23,062 bases of DNA from an uncultured Microcaldota archaeon (GCA_903835325.1 CAILMU010000041.1:1-23062), one strand, 5' to 3'. Positions 1 to 7,266 are shown, counted from the first letter of the stretch. The notes: generated by a model not told the origin, from the sequence alone. Made by a program: numbers and translations.

Positions 1-726
1 GTCCTTCCAGGCTCAACGGATTTTACCCCTACCCTGGAAGTACCCCGACCCTCCCCCATTCCCAAGACTAGCAGTATCCACTGCACGCGTTAGAGTTGAG
101 CTCCAACATTTCACAGTGGACTTAATAGTCCGGCTACGGACGCTTTAGGCCCAATATTCGTGGGTACCACTCGAGGCGCTGGTGTTACCGCGGCGGCTGC
201 CACCAGTCATAGGCCACTCCCTATTGACTGTTTGTCTTCACCAATTAATAAGGTGTGTTTGCCCACACCCTTATTCTCCAAGCTTTTTGCACTTGGCAAA
301 AGACGGAAACTAAGTTTCCGCCACTCAGACTTCCCCTGTCACGCTTGCGCGCATTGCAGAGGTTTCGCGCCTGCTGCATCCCGTAGGACTAGGGTCCTTG
401 TCTCAGTACCCTTCTGGGGGCCACCACTCCCATGGCCCCTACGGATTATCGGCTTGGTGGGCCATTACCCCACCAACTACCATGATCCGCCGCAGTCTCA
501 TCCTAAGGCGGACTGGCTCCAATTCACCAGCCATTTAAATGCCCAAGCATTCCAGCATAGGGCATCGATCGCGGGTTAGCCTCAGTTTCCCGAGGTTATA
601 CGCGTCCTTAGGGTAGATTGACCACGTGTTACTCAGCCGTACGCCGCCCACCCAAGTGAGTGAGCAAACTTGCATGGCTTAATCGAAGTCTGATAGCAGT
701 ACCCTCCAGCAGGATCAACTGGAGTT
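1..726 (-). rRNA. 16S ribosomal RNA, 5' part (archaeal), runs off the window start
   Basis: Read on the minus strand, the 5' end is TCCAGTTGATCCTGCTGGAG near 726, a variant of the archaeal start TCCGGTTGATCCTGCCGGAG. The 530-loop block (GCCGCCGCGGTAACACC) lies near 183-200. The distance from the 5' end to that loop, about 535 nt, matches the usual spacing, so no intron or large insertion is present in this part. The archaeal-type stretch GGGCCTAAAGCGTCCGTAGC follows. The gene continues past base 1, so its 3' half and any 23S partner are outside. The mature 5' end is placed by similarity and could be off by several bases. Confidence 0.97.
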
Positions 727-829
727 AATTCAGTTGTCTGCATATTGTACACGAATACGGAAGTTCACAAATTCTTATTAGGAATTGGTTCTTCTCTTTG
801 CATGTTTCAAATCTCTTGAAGCGTGAGTC

Positions 830-850
830 AAATCTATCAGCAATAGATTT
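830..850 (-). other. Perfect 8-bp hairpin in the 16S leader
   Basis: AAATCTAT and ATAGATTT pair perfectly around the 5-nt loop CAGCA. It lies in the transcribed leader between the rRNA promoters and the 16S 5' end. It may help precursor folding or processing. Confidence 0.4.
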
Positions 851-923
851 CCATGGATATTCCCGCCAATGTATGCGAGAACACTCCGCCTCGGGCAATA
901 GGAATTAACCCTAAGCGGCAGGA

Positions 924-951
924 CTTATATAGCGAAGGACGTCTTTATAAA
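924..951 (-). promoter_or_regulatory. Tandem TATA boxes of the rRNA promoter
   Basis: Minus-strand TTTATAAA (944-951), preceded by a purine-rich BRE-like CGAAAC, and CTATATAAG (924-932) are two strong archaeal TATA boxes about 200 bp before the 16S 5' end. They would start transcripts near 922 and 903. Two stacked boxes fit a highly expressed rRNA promoter. Confidence 0.6.
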
Positions 952-1023
952 CGTTTCGGCGATTGGGAAAGAAATACGGCCATCCGGCGGAAAGAATCGG
1001 CCTAAACCGGAGCATTTCACAAC

Positions 1024-1035
1024 TTATTTATAAAT
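1024..1035 (+). promoter_or_regulatory. TATA box for the wHTH gene
   Basis: The palindrome ATTTATAAAT (1026-1035) is centred about 27 bp before the ATG at 1057, so transcription should start at or next to the start codon (leaderless). Confidence 0.6.
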
Positions 1036-1056
1036 GCCGGGATCAAATCAAGAATC

Positions 1057-1803
1057 ATGGAAGGGATGGAAGGCGACAAGATCGTCTTGGACCGCAAGAG
1101 CTTCGAGGCCCTCGCCGTCGAATCACGTGTCAAGATTCTGAAAGCGCTGAAAGTCCGGCGCAAGACGCTCACAGAGATATCGGAGGAGCTTTCCATGTCC
1201 GTCTCGGCAGTGAAGGAGCATCTCGAGAACCTGGAAGCTGTGGATCTTGTCGTGAAGAAGGATGAAGGCCACAAATGGAAATATTACGAGCTGACCAGGA
1301 AAGGGGCGGAGATAGTGGGTCCGAAGGAGCTGCGCGTATGGATAATATTATCTATATCTATAATCGCGCTCGCCGCGTCAGTACTCGCGATGTTCTCGCC
1401 CCCGCCTTTCTATTCTTTGACGAACGGGGCTCCTGTGACGGCGCTTCAAGCAAGCGAAGCGCCTGCGGTCGCAGGGGCGGCACTTCCTAATGCAGACAAC
1501 GCGCAAATCGACAACAACGCCCTCGCTGCACAGCCGATGTCAGCCAAAGCGCTTTCAAATGGGAGCGATACCGCGCTCAACGGAGGCCCGGGAACAGAAG
1601 GAAGCGGGGCAGGCGCGAATGAAGATGCATCGGCAGCGACGTATGCAGGCGCAAGAGAGATGCCCCTCAGCGCAAACATCCCCGCCACCAACCAGCAGGA
1701 CTCGAAGATACCTCTTGCGGTGGCGGCCATCAGCGGATTGACTGTCCTCGGATGCCTGGCCGTATTGTATAATAACAGGAGGACAGGGGCGCAATCTGGT
1801 TAA
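1057..1803 (+). CDS. Membrane-anchored ArsR-like winged-helix regulator
   Basis: A 248-aa protein. Residues about 12-92 form an ArsR/MarR-like winged helix: an ESRVKILKAL helix, a recognition segment (TEISEELSMSVSAVKEHLENL) and a wing followed by YYELTRKG. A first transmembrane helix spans about 92-113 (VWIILSISIIALAASVLAMF). About 100 residues of Ala/Asn/Gly-rich low-complexity sequence follow, then a second transmembrane helix at about 218-240. The predicted layout is a cytoplasmic DNA-binding domain tethered to the membrane with an external loop. The ATG at 1057 is chosen from the TATA spacing; the ATG at 1066 is possible. The gene lies directly upstream of the sigma-factor gene on the same strand, 58 bp apart. 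The domain call is firm. The sensed signal and targets are unknown. Confidence 0.85.
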   Translation: MEGMEGDKIVLDRKSFEALAVESRVKILKALKVRRKTLTEISEELSMSVSAVKEHLENLEAVDLVVKKDEGHKWKYYELTRKGAEIVGPKELRVWIILSISIIALAASVLAMFSPPPFYSLTNGAPVTALQASEAPAVAGAALPNADNAQIDNNALAAQPMSAKALSNGSDTALNGGPGTEGSGAGANEDASAATYAGAREMPLSANIPATNQQDSKIPLAVAAISGLTVLGCLAVLYNNRRTGAQSG

Positions 1804-1829
1804 ACATGATTGATGACCTAAACACACAC

Positions 1830-1841
1830 TTTATATTTTTT
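1830..1841 (+). promoter_or_regulatory. TATA box for the sigma-factor gene
   Basis: TTTATATTTTTT is centred about 27 bp before the ATG at 1862. The bacterial-type sigma factor therefore appears to be transcribed from an ordinary archaeal, leaderless promoter. The T-run may also end the upstream transcript. Confidence 0.6.
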
Positions 1842-1861
1842 GTCCATCACATCATCATCCA

Positions 1862-3262
1862 ATGGTCAAGAGGGGGATTCAAAGGCCAAGAGGCACTGAG
1901 ACCGACCCGGCATACAGGACAATCCAGATGCGGCCTTTCCGCCCTAATCCTTTCTTCGATAAGTCGGAGATAACCTCTATCAAATGCATGCAGGAGGACA
2001 TATTCTCAGGGAAACGCCATCTGAACAAGGAAGAGGAAGACAGCCTTATCCGCAAAGTCAGGCAGCTTGACCGCAAAGGCGGATATAAACCGAAAAGCCA
2101 TCTGCCCATGCCAAAAAATGAATTCACCACGGCAAGCAATAACATCATCGACATCTTATGCCAGAACCATATCGGCATCATCGTCTCGATCTCATCCAGG
2201 GTGATGAGGACGAAGAATTACCTCTCCAGCGAGCTCGGGGACAAAAGCCAGCTTCTCCTGGACCTGATACAGGTCGGAAGGTTGTCGCTTGAAGATTGCG
2301 TCCGGTGGAGATTCGACCTTTCGAAAGGATTCAGGCTGACTACCTACGCATCGCACCGCATCAGGCACGATGTCAAGAGATACATCGAAGACAACGGGAC
2401 AGTCATTAGGAAGCCGGTGCATGTCCATGAGGCAGGGAGCAAGATTTCCCAGGCGATGGTGCGTTTCCAAGTCTCGAACGGAAGGCGCCCGACGATTGAA
2501 GAGCTTTCCCATGAGTGCGGGATGAAAGTGGGGAAACTCAGGAACGCCATGCAGGGCCGCACCAAATTTATTTCAAAATGCGAGAACGCGGATGGCGAAG
2601 AGGAGGATATCCTGACGCTGATTCCTTCCAAAACCAAAAGCCCCGAGAATGACACCGGCACATCCATAGATTATGATAAGGTGAATGCCGCTTTCGCCCA
2701 TTTAAGGCCCGTCGAGGTGGAAGTGCTGAAATGGCGCTTTGGCCTTGAGAGAAGGCATGAGGCGACGCTCCAGGAGATTGCCGATAAATATAATCTCTCG
2801 CGCGAGCGCATCCGCCAGCTCGAGAGGAACGCATTGAGGAAACTCAGGGCCCGCCTTGAAACCGAATCCAGGACAAGGCTCCGAAAGGACAACATCGCAA
2901 AGGAGCGCGAAGCGGAAAAAGCTTTCTTGCCTCAGGTATTAGCGGCGATCGAAACCAAATCAGAGGTTATTTTGCTCAAGCCATTCATGCCGAGCTCCTT
3001 CATACCCAAAGATTTCGAGGAAAAAAAGGATTTGTACGCCGCGCTCATCAGGACCACGAGGTCGCTATCGATGCGGGAGAAACTCGTGCTGGAATATATG
3101 AATGGGTTGGATGGGTATGGGAAGATGCCCCCGGCCCAAATCGCCCGCACCCTCAAGATTTCGATGGGGAGCGTGCTCGCAATCGCAAAACGCTCGTTCG
3201 AGAAACTTGATGCCCTGATAAACCCGTCATCTTCCCCTGAATCCCAGACCAGTAATGGATAA
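1862..3262 (+). CDS. Bacterial-type sigma-70 family factor in an archaeon
   Basis: A 466-aa protein with the domain order of a group 1/2 sigma-70 factor. It has a region 1.2-like helix (54-70), region 2.1 (about 93-115), region 2.2 with DLIQVGRLSLEDCVRWRFD (134-152), and region 2.3/2.4 with GFRLTTYASHRIRHDVKRYI (156-175). Region 3.0 is RKPVHVHE (183-190), region 3.1 is RRPTIEELSHECGM (208-221), and an acidic region 3.2-like linker follows (about 238-264). Region 4.1/4.2 contains VLKWRFGLE and TLQEIADKYNLSRERIRQLE (302-321). The C-terminus (402-453) carries a second HTH-like segment. The region 2.4 aromatic pair used in bacteria to open the -10 element is replaced by His-Arg. Sigma factors in uncultivated archaea have been reported from single-cell genomes. 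Whether this one binds archaeal RNA polymerase is unknown. Confidence 0.93.
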   Translation: MVKRGIQRPRGTETDPAYRTIQMRPFRPNPFFDKSEITSIKCMQEDIFSGKRHLNKEEEDSLIRKVRQLDRKGGYKPKSHLPMPKNEFTTASNNIIDILCQNHIGIIVSISSRVMRTKNYLSSELGDKSQLLLDLIQVGRLSLEDCVRWRFDLSKGFRLTTYASHRIRHDVKRYIEDNGTVIRKPVHVHEAGSKISQAMVRFQVSNGRRPTIEELSHECGMKVGKLRNAMQGRTKFISKCENADGEEEDILTLIPSKTKSPENDTGTSIDYDKVNAAFAHLRPVEVEVLKWRFGLERRHEATLQEIADKYNLSRERIRQLERNALRKLRARLETESRTRLRKDNIAKEREAEKAFLPQVLAAIETKSEVILLKPFMPSSFIPKDFEEKKDLYAALIRTTRSLSMREKLVLEYMNGLDGYGKMPPAQIARTLKISMGSVLAIAKRSFEKLDALINPSSSPESQTSNG

Positions 3263-3490
3263 GAACATCAGGACCAGAAGGCCCGGGATGCCACCGATAA
3301 GGCAAATCAGGATGCTCCAGATATTCACTTCTATCTTTATACCAAGCCAGGAAACGAGCTTCAGCGCCACAAGCGCTATGACCGTGTTGACCAATAGTGG
3401 CACTGGGCCCCATGCATGGTAGATGCCTATGAAAAGTATGGCAGCCAGGATGAGCAATACGACATTCAAAACGAATCCGAAGATACCCAT
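3227..3490 (-). CDS. BofA-like (pro-sigma-K processing inhibitor family) membrane protein
   Basis: An 87-aa, almost entirely hydrophobic protein with about three membrane segments. The C-terminal half matches the BofA pattern: VNTVIALVALKLVSWLGI, then a short polar turn, then ILICLIGGIPGLLVLMFL, including the conserved GIPG. The length equals that of Bacillus BofA. The ATG at 3490 is chosen over an upstream in-frame one at 3559 because a minus-strand TATA (TTTTTAATATTC, 3509-3520) sits about 25 bp before it. BofA in Bacillus holds the intramembrane protease SpoIVFB inactive, keeping pro-sigma-K unprocessed. BofA-like proteins also occur in archaea without known function. The gene converges on the sigma-factor gene and their ends overlap by 36 bp. 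Confidence 0.8.
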   Translation of the reverse strand: MGIFGFVLNVVLLILAAILFIGIYHAWGPVPLLVNTVIALVALKLVSWLGIKIEVNIWSILICLIGGIPGLLVLMFLSITGLGFRGR

Positions 3491-3508
3491 ATGGTTGGGT
3501 TCGTAAGC

Positions 3509-3520
3509 GAATATTAAAAA
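3509..3520 (-). promoter_or_regulatory. TATA box for the BofA-like gene
   Basis: TTTTTAATATTC on the minus strand is centred about 25 bp before the ATG at 3490 and decides the start in favour of the shorter, 87-aa protein. Confidence 0.55.
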
Positions 3521-3579
3521 CATTGGGCGGAGGACGCTGGGGCGTTCGTCGCTTAGCAAGCTGACGCAATACCACCATC

Positions 3580-3590
3580 TTTAAAATATT
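3580..3590 (+). promoter_or_regulatory. TATA box for the glutaredoxin-like gene
   Basis: TTTAAAATATT is centred 25 bp before the ATG at 3610. Confidence 0.55.
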
Positions 3591-3609
3591 CTCTGGATAT
3601 TCCCCAAAC

Positions 3610-3855
3610 ATGGCGGGGATGACGAATAAGATCGTGATTTATACGGGGGAATGGTGTCCTTGGTGCCAGGTGATGATAAAATTCCTCAAGAAGAACAAGA
3701 TAAAATTCACCGTCAAGGACGTCGATAAGCCGAAATACGCGATAGAGGCGATGAAGAAAAGCGGCCAGTCAGGCATCCCGATAGCGGATATCGATGGCCA
3801 GATAGTAATCGGATTCGATGAGACGCGGCTGAGGCATGCGCTGAATCTGAAATAA
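3610..3855 (+). CDS. Glutaredoxin-like thiol-disulfide oxidoreductase
   Basis: An 81-aa single-domain thioredoxin fold, the usual size of NrdH/glutaredoxin-like proteins. The active site is CPWC (residues 16-19) after the first strand (KIVIYTGEW). The cis-proline loop is SGIPIADIDG, followed by the glycine-containing VIGFDE turn and a final helix. CPWC differs from the CPYC typical of glutaredoxins; the exact reductant (glutathione, thioredoxin reductase or other) cannot be told. The protein is cytoplasmic, with no signal peptide. The start at 3610 is supported by TATA spacing; the ATG at 3619 is an alternative. Confidence 0.88.
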   Translation: MAGMTNKIVIYTGEWCPWCQVMIKFLKKNKIKFTVKDVDKPKYAIEAMKKSGQSGIPIADIDGQIVIGFDETRLRHALNLK

Positions 3856-3895
3856 GGCCCTGCAACAGTTCGCCGCTCAGATATATTCTTTTCAT

Positions 3896-5389
3896 TCAGT
3901 AGTGCCCCTGCCTGAGCCTTTTCCTGTGGTGCGGGGCTTCTCCCGGCGCGCCTTCATGTTGGGGTCTTGTTTCATGCGCTCCCTCGTGATGTGTGGTTCC
4001 TTCACGCGCTCGGGTTTCGTGGTGTTGGGCCTCGTGCGGACCTTCATGAGAAGGCGGTCTTCGCTCGCCTACTGCTTGTCTTGGCGGGCCAGATCTCGGT
4101 GCGCCATACCTAGACGGGCCGCTTCTCGGCGGTCCCCTGCTAGCGTGGCCATAGCCCCGTCTCTCTTCCTGGTCAGCGCCATATTCGTTCGGGCCATACC
4201 GTGACGGCCTCGGAGGGCCCCTGCGATCATTATACGGCCTGTCGCGCCCATATGACGGCCTTTCGCTTCTCTGGGACTGCTCGTAGACGTTCCCGCCCCT
4301 CATCCATGCGAAATCAGGGTGCTCATGGCCCATCCTCTCATCGCGGCTCTCTTTCCTCCGCACGAAGTTGATGGCTTTACCTTCGGCTCCCATCCTTCCC
4401 GTGCGCCCGACCCTGTGAAGATGGATCTCATCGCTCTGCGCAGCATCATAGTTGATGATGAGGTCCAGGTTCTCGACATGCAAACCTCTTGCAGCGACAT
4501 TCGTCGCGACAAGTATCTTGATGCGCCCGTGTTTGAAATCATCCATGACGCGGGTGCGCTTCGCTTGGCTCATATCGCCTTGCAGGAGGCCTGCCTTTAT
4601 CCCCTTGTTCCAGAGCCTTTCCTGTATCTTGGCAGCACCTATCTTGGTCTCGCGGAATATCAATGTCTTGACATCAGGATGCTTACGAAGCGCTTCGACC
4701 AGCTTCGGGAATTTCTCCAGGTCTGTGGCCTCGATGAATTCTTCCGTGATAGAAGATACGACCGCCAGTTCCCCGATCTCTATCATTTTCGCATGAGGGA
4801 CATATTTGGAGGCTATGGAAGTGATCCCTTCATCTACAGTAGCCGAGAAGAGCATCGTCAGCCTTTTCGGGGGAAGCTTGTCTAGGATCTCTGTCACTTC
4901 ATCCCGGAACCCGAGGTCGAGCATCTGATCTGCTTCATCCAGGACCACAATATCGAAATCATGGATATCCACTGCTCCCCGCCGGTTCAGGTCGAGCAAT
5001 CTGCCTGGCGTGGCGACAAGGATATCGTTCCCCCCGCTCAGCTCGTCCATCTGGACATTGATGCTGGCTCCGCCGTATGCGACGCAGACCTTGTAATTGT
5101 GCTGGCTTCCTATCTCGGCTATCTCTTTGCCGACCTGGACAGCCAGTTCGCGCGTCGGTGCCAGTATAAGCGCCCTTCTTGAGGACTTGGCATGCAGCCT
5201 CTCGAGGATTCCGATGCCGAAGGCGGCGGTCTTGCCGGTCCCGGTCTGGCTCCGGACGATGAGGTTATGCCCAGAAATCACGTCCGGGATGGCTTTCGAC
5301 TGCACCTCGGTAGGTTCTAAATATCCCATCTTTTCAAGAGCCGAGACTGTTTTCTCGCTCAATTTCATTTCGTTGAATTTCATATTCAT
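3896..5389 (-). CDS. DEAD-box RNA helicase with Arg/Gly/His-rich tail
   Basis: A 497-aa protein. The core (about 1-345) has all main motifs: Q-motif region PTEVQSKAIP, motif I SQTGTGKT (47-54), Ia PTRELA, TPGR (127-130), DEAD (151-154), SAT (182-184), LIFRETK, RGLHVENLDLIINYD and HRVGRTGRMG (325-334). It should unwind short RNA duplexes in ribosome assembly or RNA turnover, using ATP. Motif V has His where most relatives have Asp (RGLHV for RGLDV). The last 130 or so residues are disordered: first Arg/Gly/Pro/Tyr-rich (RYG, RSGP repeats), then His/Glu/Gly-rich (HEG, HET repeats). Such tails usually bind RNA non-specifically and can drive condensate formation. ATGs at 5389 and 5383 are both possible. 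The gene is divergent from the phosphatidyltransferase gene. Confidence 0.95.
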   Translation of the reverse strand: MNMKFNEMKLSEKTVSALEKMGYLEPTEVQSKAIPDVISGHNLIVRSQTGTGKTAAFGIGILERLHAKSSRRALILAPTRELAVQVGKEIAEIGSQHNYKVCVAYGGASINVQMDELSGGNDILVATPGRLLDLNRRGAVDIHDFDIVVLDEADQMLDLGFRDEVTEILDKLPPKRLTMLFSATVDEGITSIASKYVPHAKMIEIGELAVVSSITEEFIEATDLEKFPKLVEALRKHPDVKTLIFRETKIGAAKIQERLWNKGIKAGLLQGDMSQAKRTRVMDDFKHGRIKILVATNVAARGLHVENLDLIINYDAAQSDEIHLHRVGRTGRMGAEGKAINFVRRKESRDERMGHEHPDFAWMRGGNVYEQSQRSERPSYGRDRPYNDRRGPPRPSRYGPNEYGADQEERRGYGHASRGPPRSGPSRYGAPRSGPPRQAVGERRPPSHEGPHEAQHHETRAREGTTHHEGAHETRPQHEGAPGEAPHHRKRLRQGHY

Positions 5390-5502
5390 CCATGCCTTTC
5401 TTCGCAGTATTCGTCTGTTAAAGACAAGAATAGAGAATGCTTTTCTTTCTATTCCAAACTGGTTTTGTTGCGTTTTTATCTGTTCTTTATTGGGTCGATT
5501 GG

Positions 5503-5512
5503 GATATATTAA
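5503..5512 (+). promoter_or_regulatory. TATA box for the phosphatidyltransferase gene
   Basis: GATATATTAA lies about 36 bp before the ATG at 5544, giving a leader of about 10 nt. It sits too close to the upstream in-frame ATG at 5517 for that to be used. Confidence 0.5.
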
Positions 5513-5543
5513 TTATATGGTTTGCGCTTCCAATAGGGTCTTC

Positions 5544-6176
5544 ATGCTCAAACAATCCAATGCGCCGAAAAAGATACAGAGCCGGATGGGCTCGATTCTA
5601 GCCGTCATCCCCCTCTCGCCCAACCAATGGACAGTCCTATCCCTTATCGCAGCTATCGTCGCGGCGATAATGATAGGTCTCGGGAATCTGGTCCCTGGGC
5701 TTGCTCTTTTCGCTCTTGCCGGAGCCCTCGACATGGTCGATGGAGCGGTCGCACGGGCGCGGGGCGAAGTGACGGACCTCGGCGGTTTCATCGACGGCGT
5801 AAGCGACCGTTTCGTAGAAGCCTTGTTCCTGTTCTCGTTCATGTTCTATCCTCTACCAACGATTTTCATCGACCCTAAAATCTGGCTCGCGTCCCTGATT
5901 TTCCTCGGAACCTGCATGCCATCGTTCATTCGGGCGTACGCTGACCACAAAAAAGTTATAACGCACGAGGAAGCGCTCGCTTTGGGCGGGTTCTTCGAGC
6001 GGAGCGAACGCATAATTCTGATTGTTCTGGGGCTTGTGTTCGGTCTTGTTTGGGGGATGCAGTTCTTCATCGCATACATCATCGCGGCTTCGGTCTTCTC
6101 GCTGGTGACGATTATACAGAGGCTGGCGGCGATAATGTATCCGAAGAGCCCCGGCATCCCGCCTAGCCGAACGTGA
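5544..6176 (+). CDS. CDP-alcohol phosphatidyltransferase (archaeal phospholipid head-group synthase)
   Basis: A 210-aa polytopic membrane protein. It has the full catalytic signature of the family, D-x2-DG-x2-AR-x8-G-x3-D-x3-D: Asp63, Asp66-Gly67, Ala70-Arg71, Gly80, Asp84 and Asp88. These residues bind metal and the CDP-lipid. Around them are about six hydrophobic helices. The family transfers an alcohol such as inositol phosphate or glycerol phosphate onto a CDP-activated lipid, here presumably CDP-archaeol. The short form and N-terminal NQWT segment resemble archaetidylinositol-phosphate synthases, but the acceptor cannot be assigned. The frame stays open far upstream, opposite the helicase gene; the start at 5544 follows from the TATA position. 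The gene's end overlaps the convergent thioredoxin gene by 14 bp. Confidence 0.88.
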   Translation: MLKQSNAPKKIQSRMGSILAVIPLSPNQWTVLSLIAAIVAAIMIGLGNLVPGLALFALAGALDMVDGAVARARGEVTDLGGFIDGVSDRFVEALFLFSFMFYPLPTIFIDPKIWLASLIFLGTCMPSFIRAYADHKKVITHEEALALGGFFERSERIILIVLGLVFGLVWGMQFFIAYIIAASVFSLVTIIQRLAAIMYPKSPGIPPSRT

Positions 6177-7114
6177 ACGCGTAGACCTTCACGAGACCTT
6201 TGAAAACCAAAGTCAGCTCGCGCGTCGCGTATTTTTTGTCCTCGAAGACAGTATACATGTCAGAACGGCCTATCTTCACCTTGCCAATCTTCTTGCCGTC
6301 GATCACGATCTCTGCTTCTGCGCCCGCCGGTTTCTTCGCACTCACCGCGTTCTTAACGCTCTTTGCATCCTTCGCATCCGATGCCGCTTCAACAGGCTCC
6401 ATCACGATATTCACCTGCCTTGCGTTGAACTTGTACGAGAGCAAGCCCGGGGTCTTCTCGAGCCTCAGGAACTCTTTCTCCTGGACCCATTGGCCATGAG
6501 GATAGATGGTGTTCAGCTCGTGCTCCCCCCTGGTCGATATATACGTTGCAATTGTCCTTGTCGCAGACCATCCCTGAACCCAGGCCCATGTTCCTCGAGA
6601 AACCAGCATATGTCTCGGGGCTCTGGTCGAAAATATAAGTCTTCGGAATCTCGTTCACCAATGGCTCTTCTATCCCGAGCGCTTCCTGTATCTCCCGCTC
6701 CGTCTGCTCGTAGCCGCCTTCCCCGAAATGGGTATAGACGACATATCCATCTTTATCGATAAGATATTTCGCGGGCCAATACTGGTTGCTGAACGCTTTC
6801 CATGTCTCCATATCGCTATCGACCGCGACGGGGTATTTCAGGCCGAGCCTCTTCACCGCCCCCTCCACTTTCTTAGGATCCCGTTCGAAATCGAACTCCG
6901 GTGAGTGCACGCCAACGATGACCAGGCCGTTCTTTGAATATTTGGCATGCCACCGCTTCAGGTAGGGAAGCGTCCTGAGGCAGTTGATGCACGTGTAGGT
7001 CCAGAAATCTACCAGGACGACCTTGCCGCGGAGGTCTTTCATCAGAATTGGCTTGCTGTTCGCCCACCCCGTTAGGCCAGTGAAATCAGGGGCACGCCAT
7101 TTAGGTCCGATCAT
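6163..7114 (-). pseudogene. DipZ/TlpA-like thioredoxin protein, frameshifted
   Basis: The first frame (7114 to about 6530) encodes a TlpA-like thioredoxin domain. It includes KVVLVDFWTYTCINCLRTLP with a CINC active site, GVHSPEFDFE, NQYWPAKYLID and THFGEGGYEQTE, all typical of the DipZ family. The second frame (about 6530 to 6163) encodes the DipZ-type C-terminal beta domain, from YPHGQW to a KVYAFTFG ending. The frames meet at a run of six G on the minus strand (6525-6530). Removing one G gives one 316-aa protein, reading DQGEHELN across the join. The membrane (CcdA) domain of full DipZ is absent, and no signal peptide is seen. Either the gene is recently broken or the run is a sequencing error; the intact sequence on both sides favours error or a very recent change. 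A minus-strand TATA supports the start at 7114. Confidence 0.85.
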
Positions 7115-7135
7115 ATGGGGAAGACCAAGGGAAAC

Positions 7136-7146
7136 GATAAAACTAT
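7136..7146 (-). promoter_or_regulatory. TATA box for the DipZ-like gene
   Basis: Minus-strand AGTTTTATC is centred about 25 bp before the ATG at 7114. Confidence 0.5.
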
Positions 7147-7165
7147 TTCTATCCGTAGATTTTGT

Positions 7166-7232
7166 CTGTAAACCCAGATATTTAATAAAAACATGGTATT
7201 TTGCACACTATTTCTGTAAAATGCTGTAAAAT
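7166..7232 (+). repeat. CTGTAAA repeats upstream of the small ORF
   Basis: CTGTAAA occurs at 7166, 7214 and 7224. The last two are identical 9-mers (CTGTAAAAT) spaced exactly 10 bp, one helical turn, just upstream of the TATA box at 7256. The spacing suggests a site for a dimeric or cooperative DNA-binding protein. Confidence 0.4.
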
Positions 7233-7255
7233 TTAACACAAATTTCATGAAAAGG

Positions 7256-7266
7256 TATTTATATAA
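7256..7266 (+). promoter_or_regulatory. TATA box and SD before the 72-aa ORF
   Basis: TATTTATATAA predicts a start near 7285. GGGGGGTG (7288-7295) then acts as a Shine-Dalgarno sequence 6 nt before the ATG at 7302, unlike the leaderless neighbours. Confidence 0.5.

Larger units (their letters stand above)
727..1056. other. Divergent intergenic region between 16S rRNA and the wHTH gene
   Basis: This 330-bp gap holds no convincing gene. It carries the 16S leader and promoters on the minus strand and the TATA element of the wHTH gene on the plus strand. A perfect 8-bp hairpin (AAATCTAT-CAGCA-ATAGATTT, 830-850) lies in the 16S leader and could be a processing element, which is inference. Confidence 0.7.

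Noticed and set aside
160..579. 139-aa open frame across the 16S gene
   Set aside because: It lies wholly within conserved rRNA sequence and is antisense to it.
6389..6524. C-terminal 45 residues of the first thioredoxin frame after the G6 run
   Set aside because: They are the out-of-frame reading of the conserved second domain, not a real tail.
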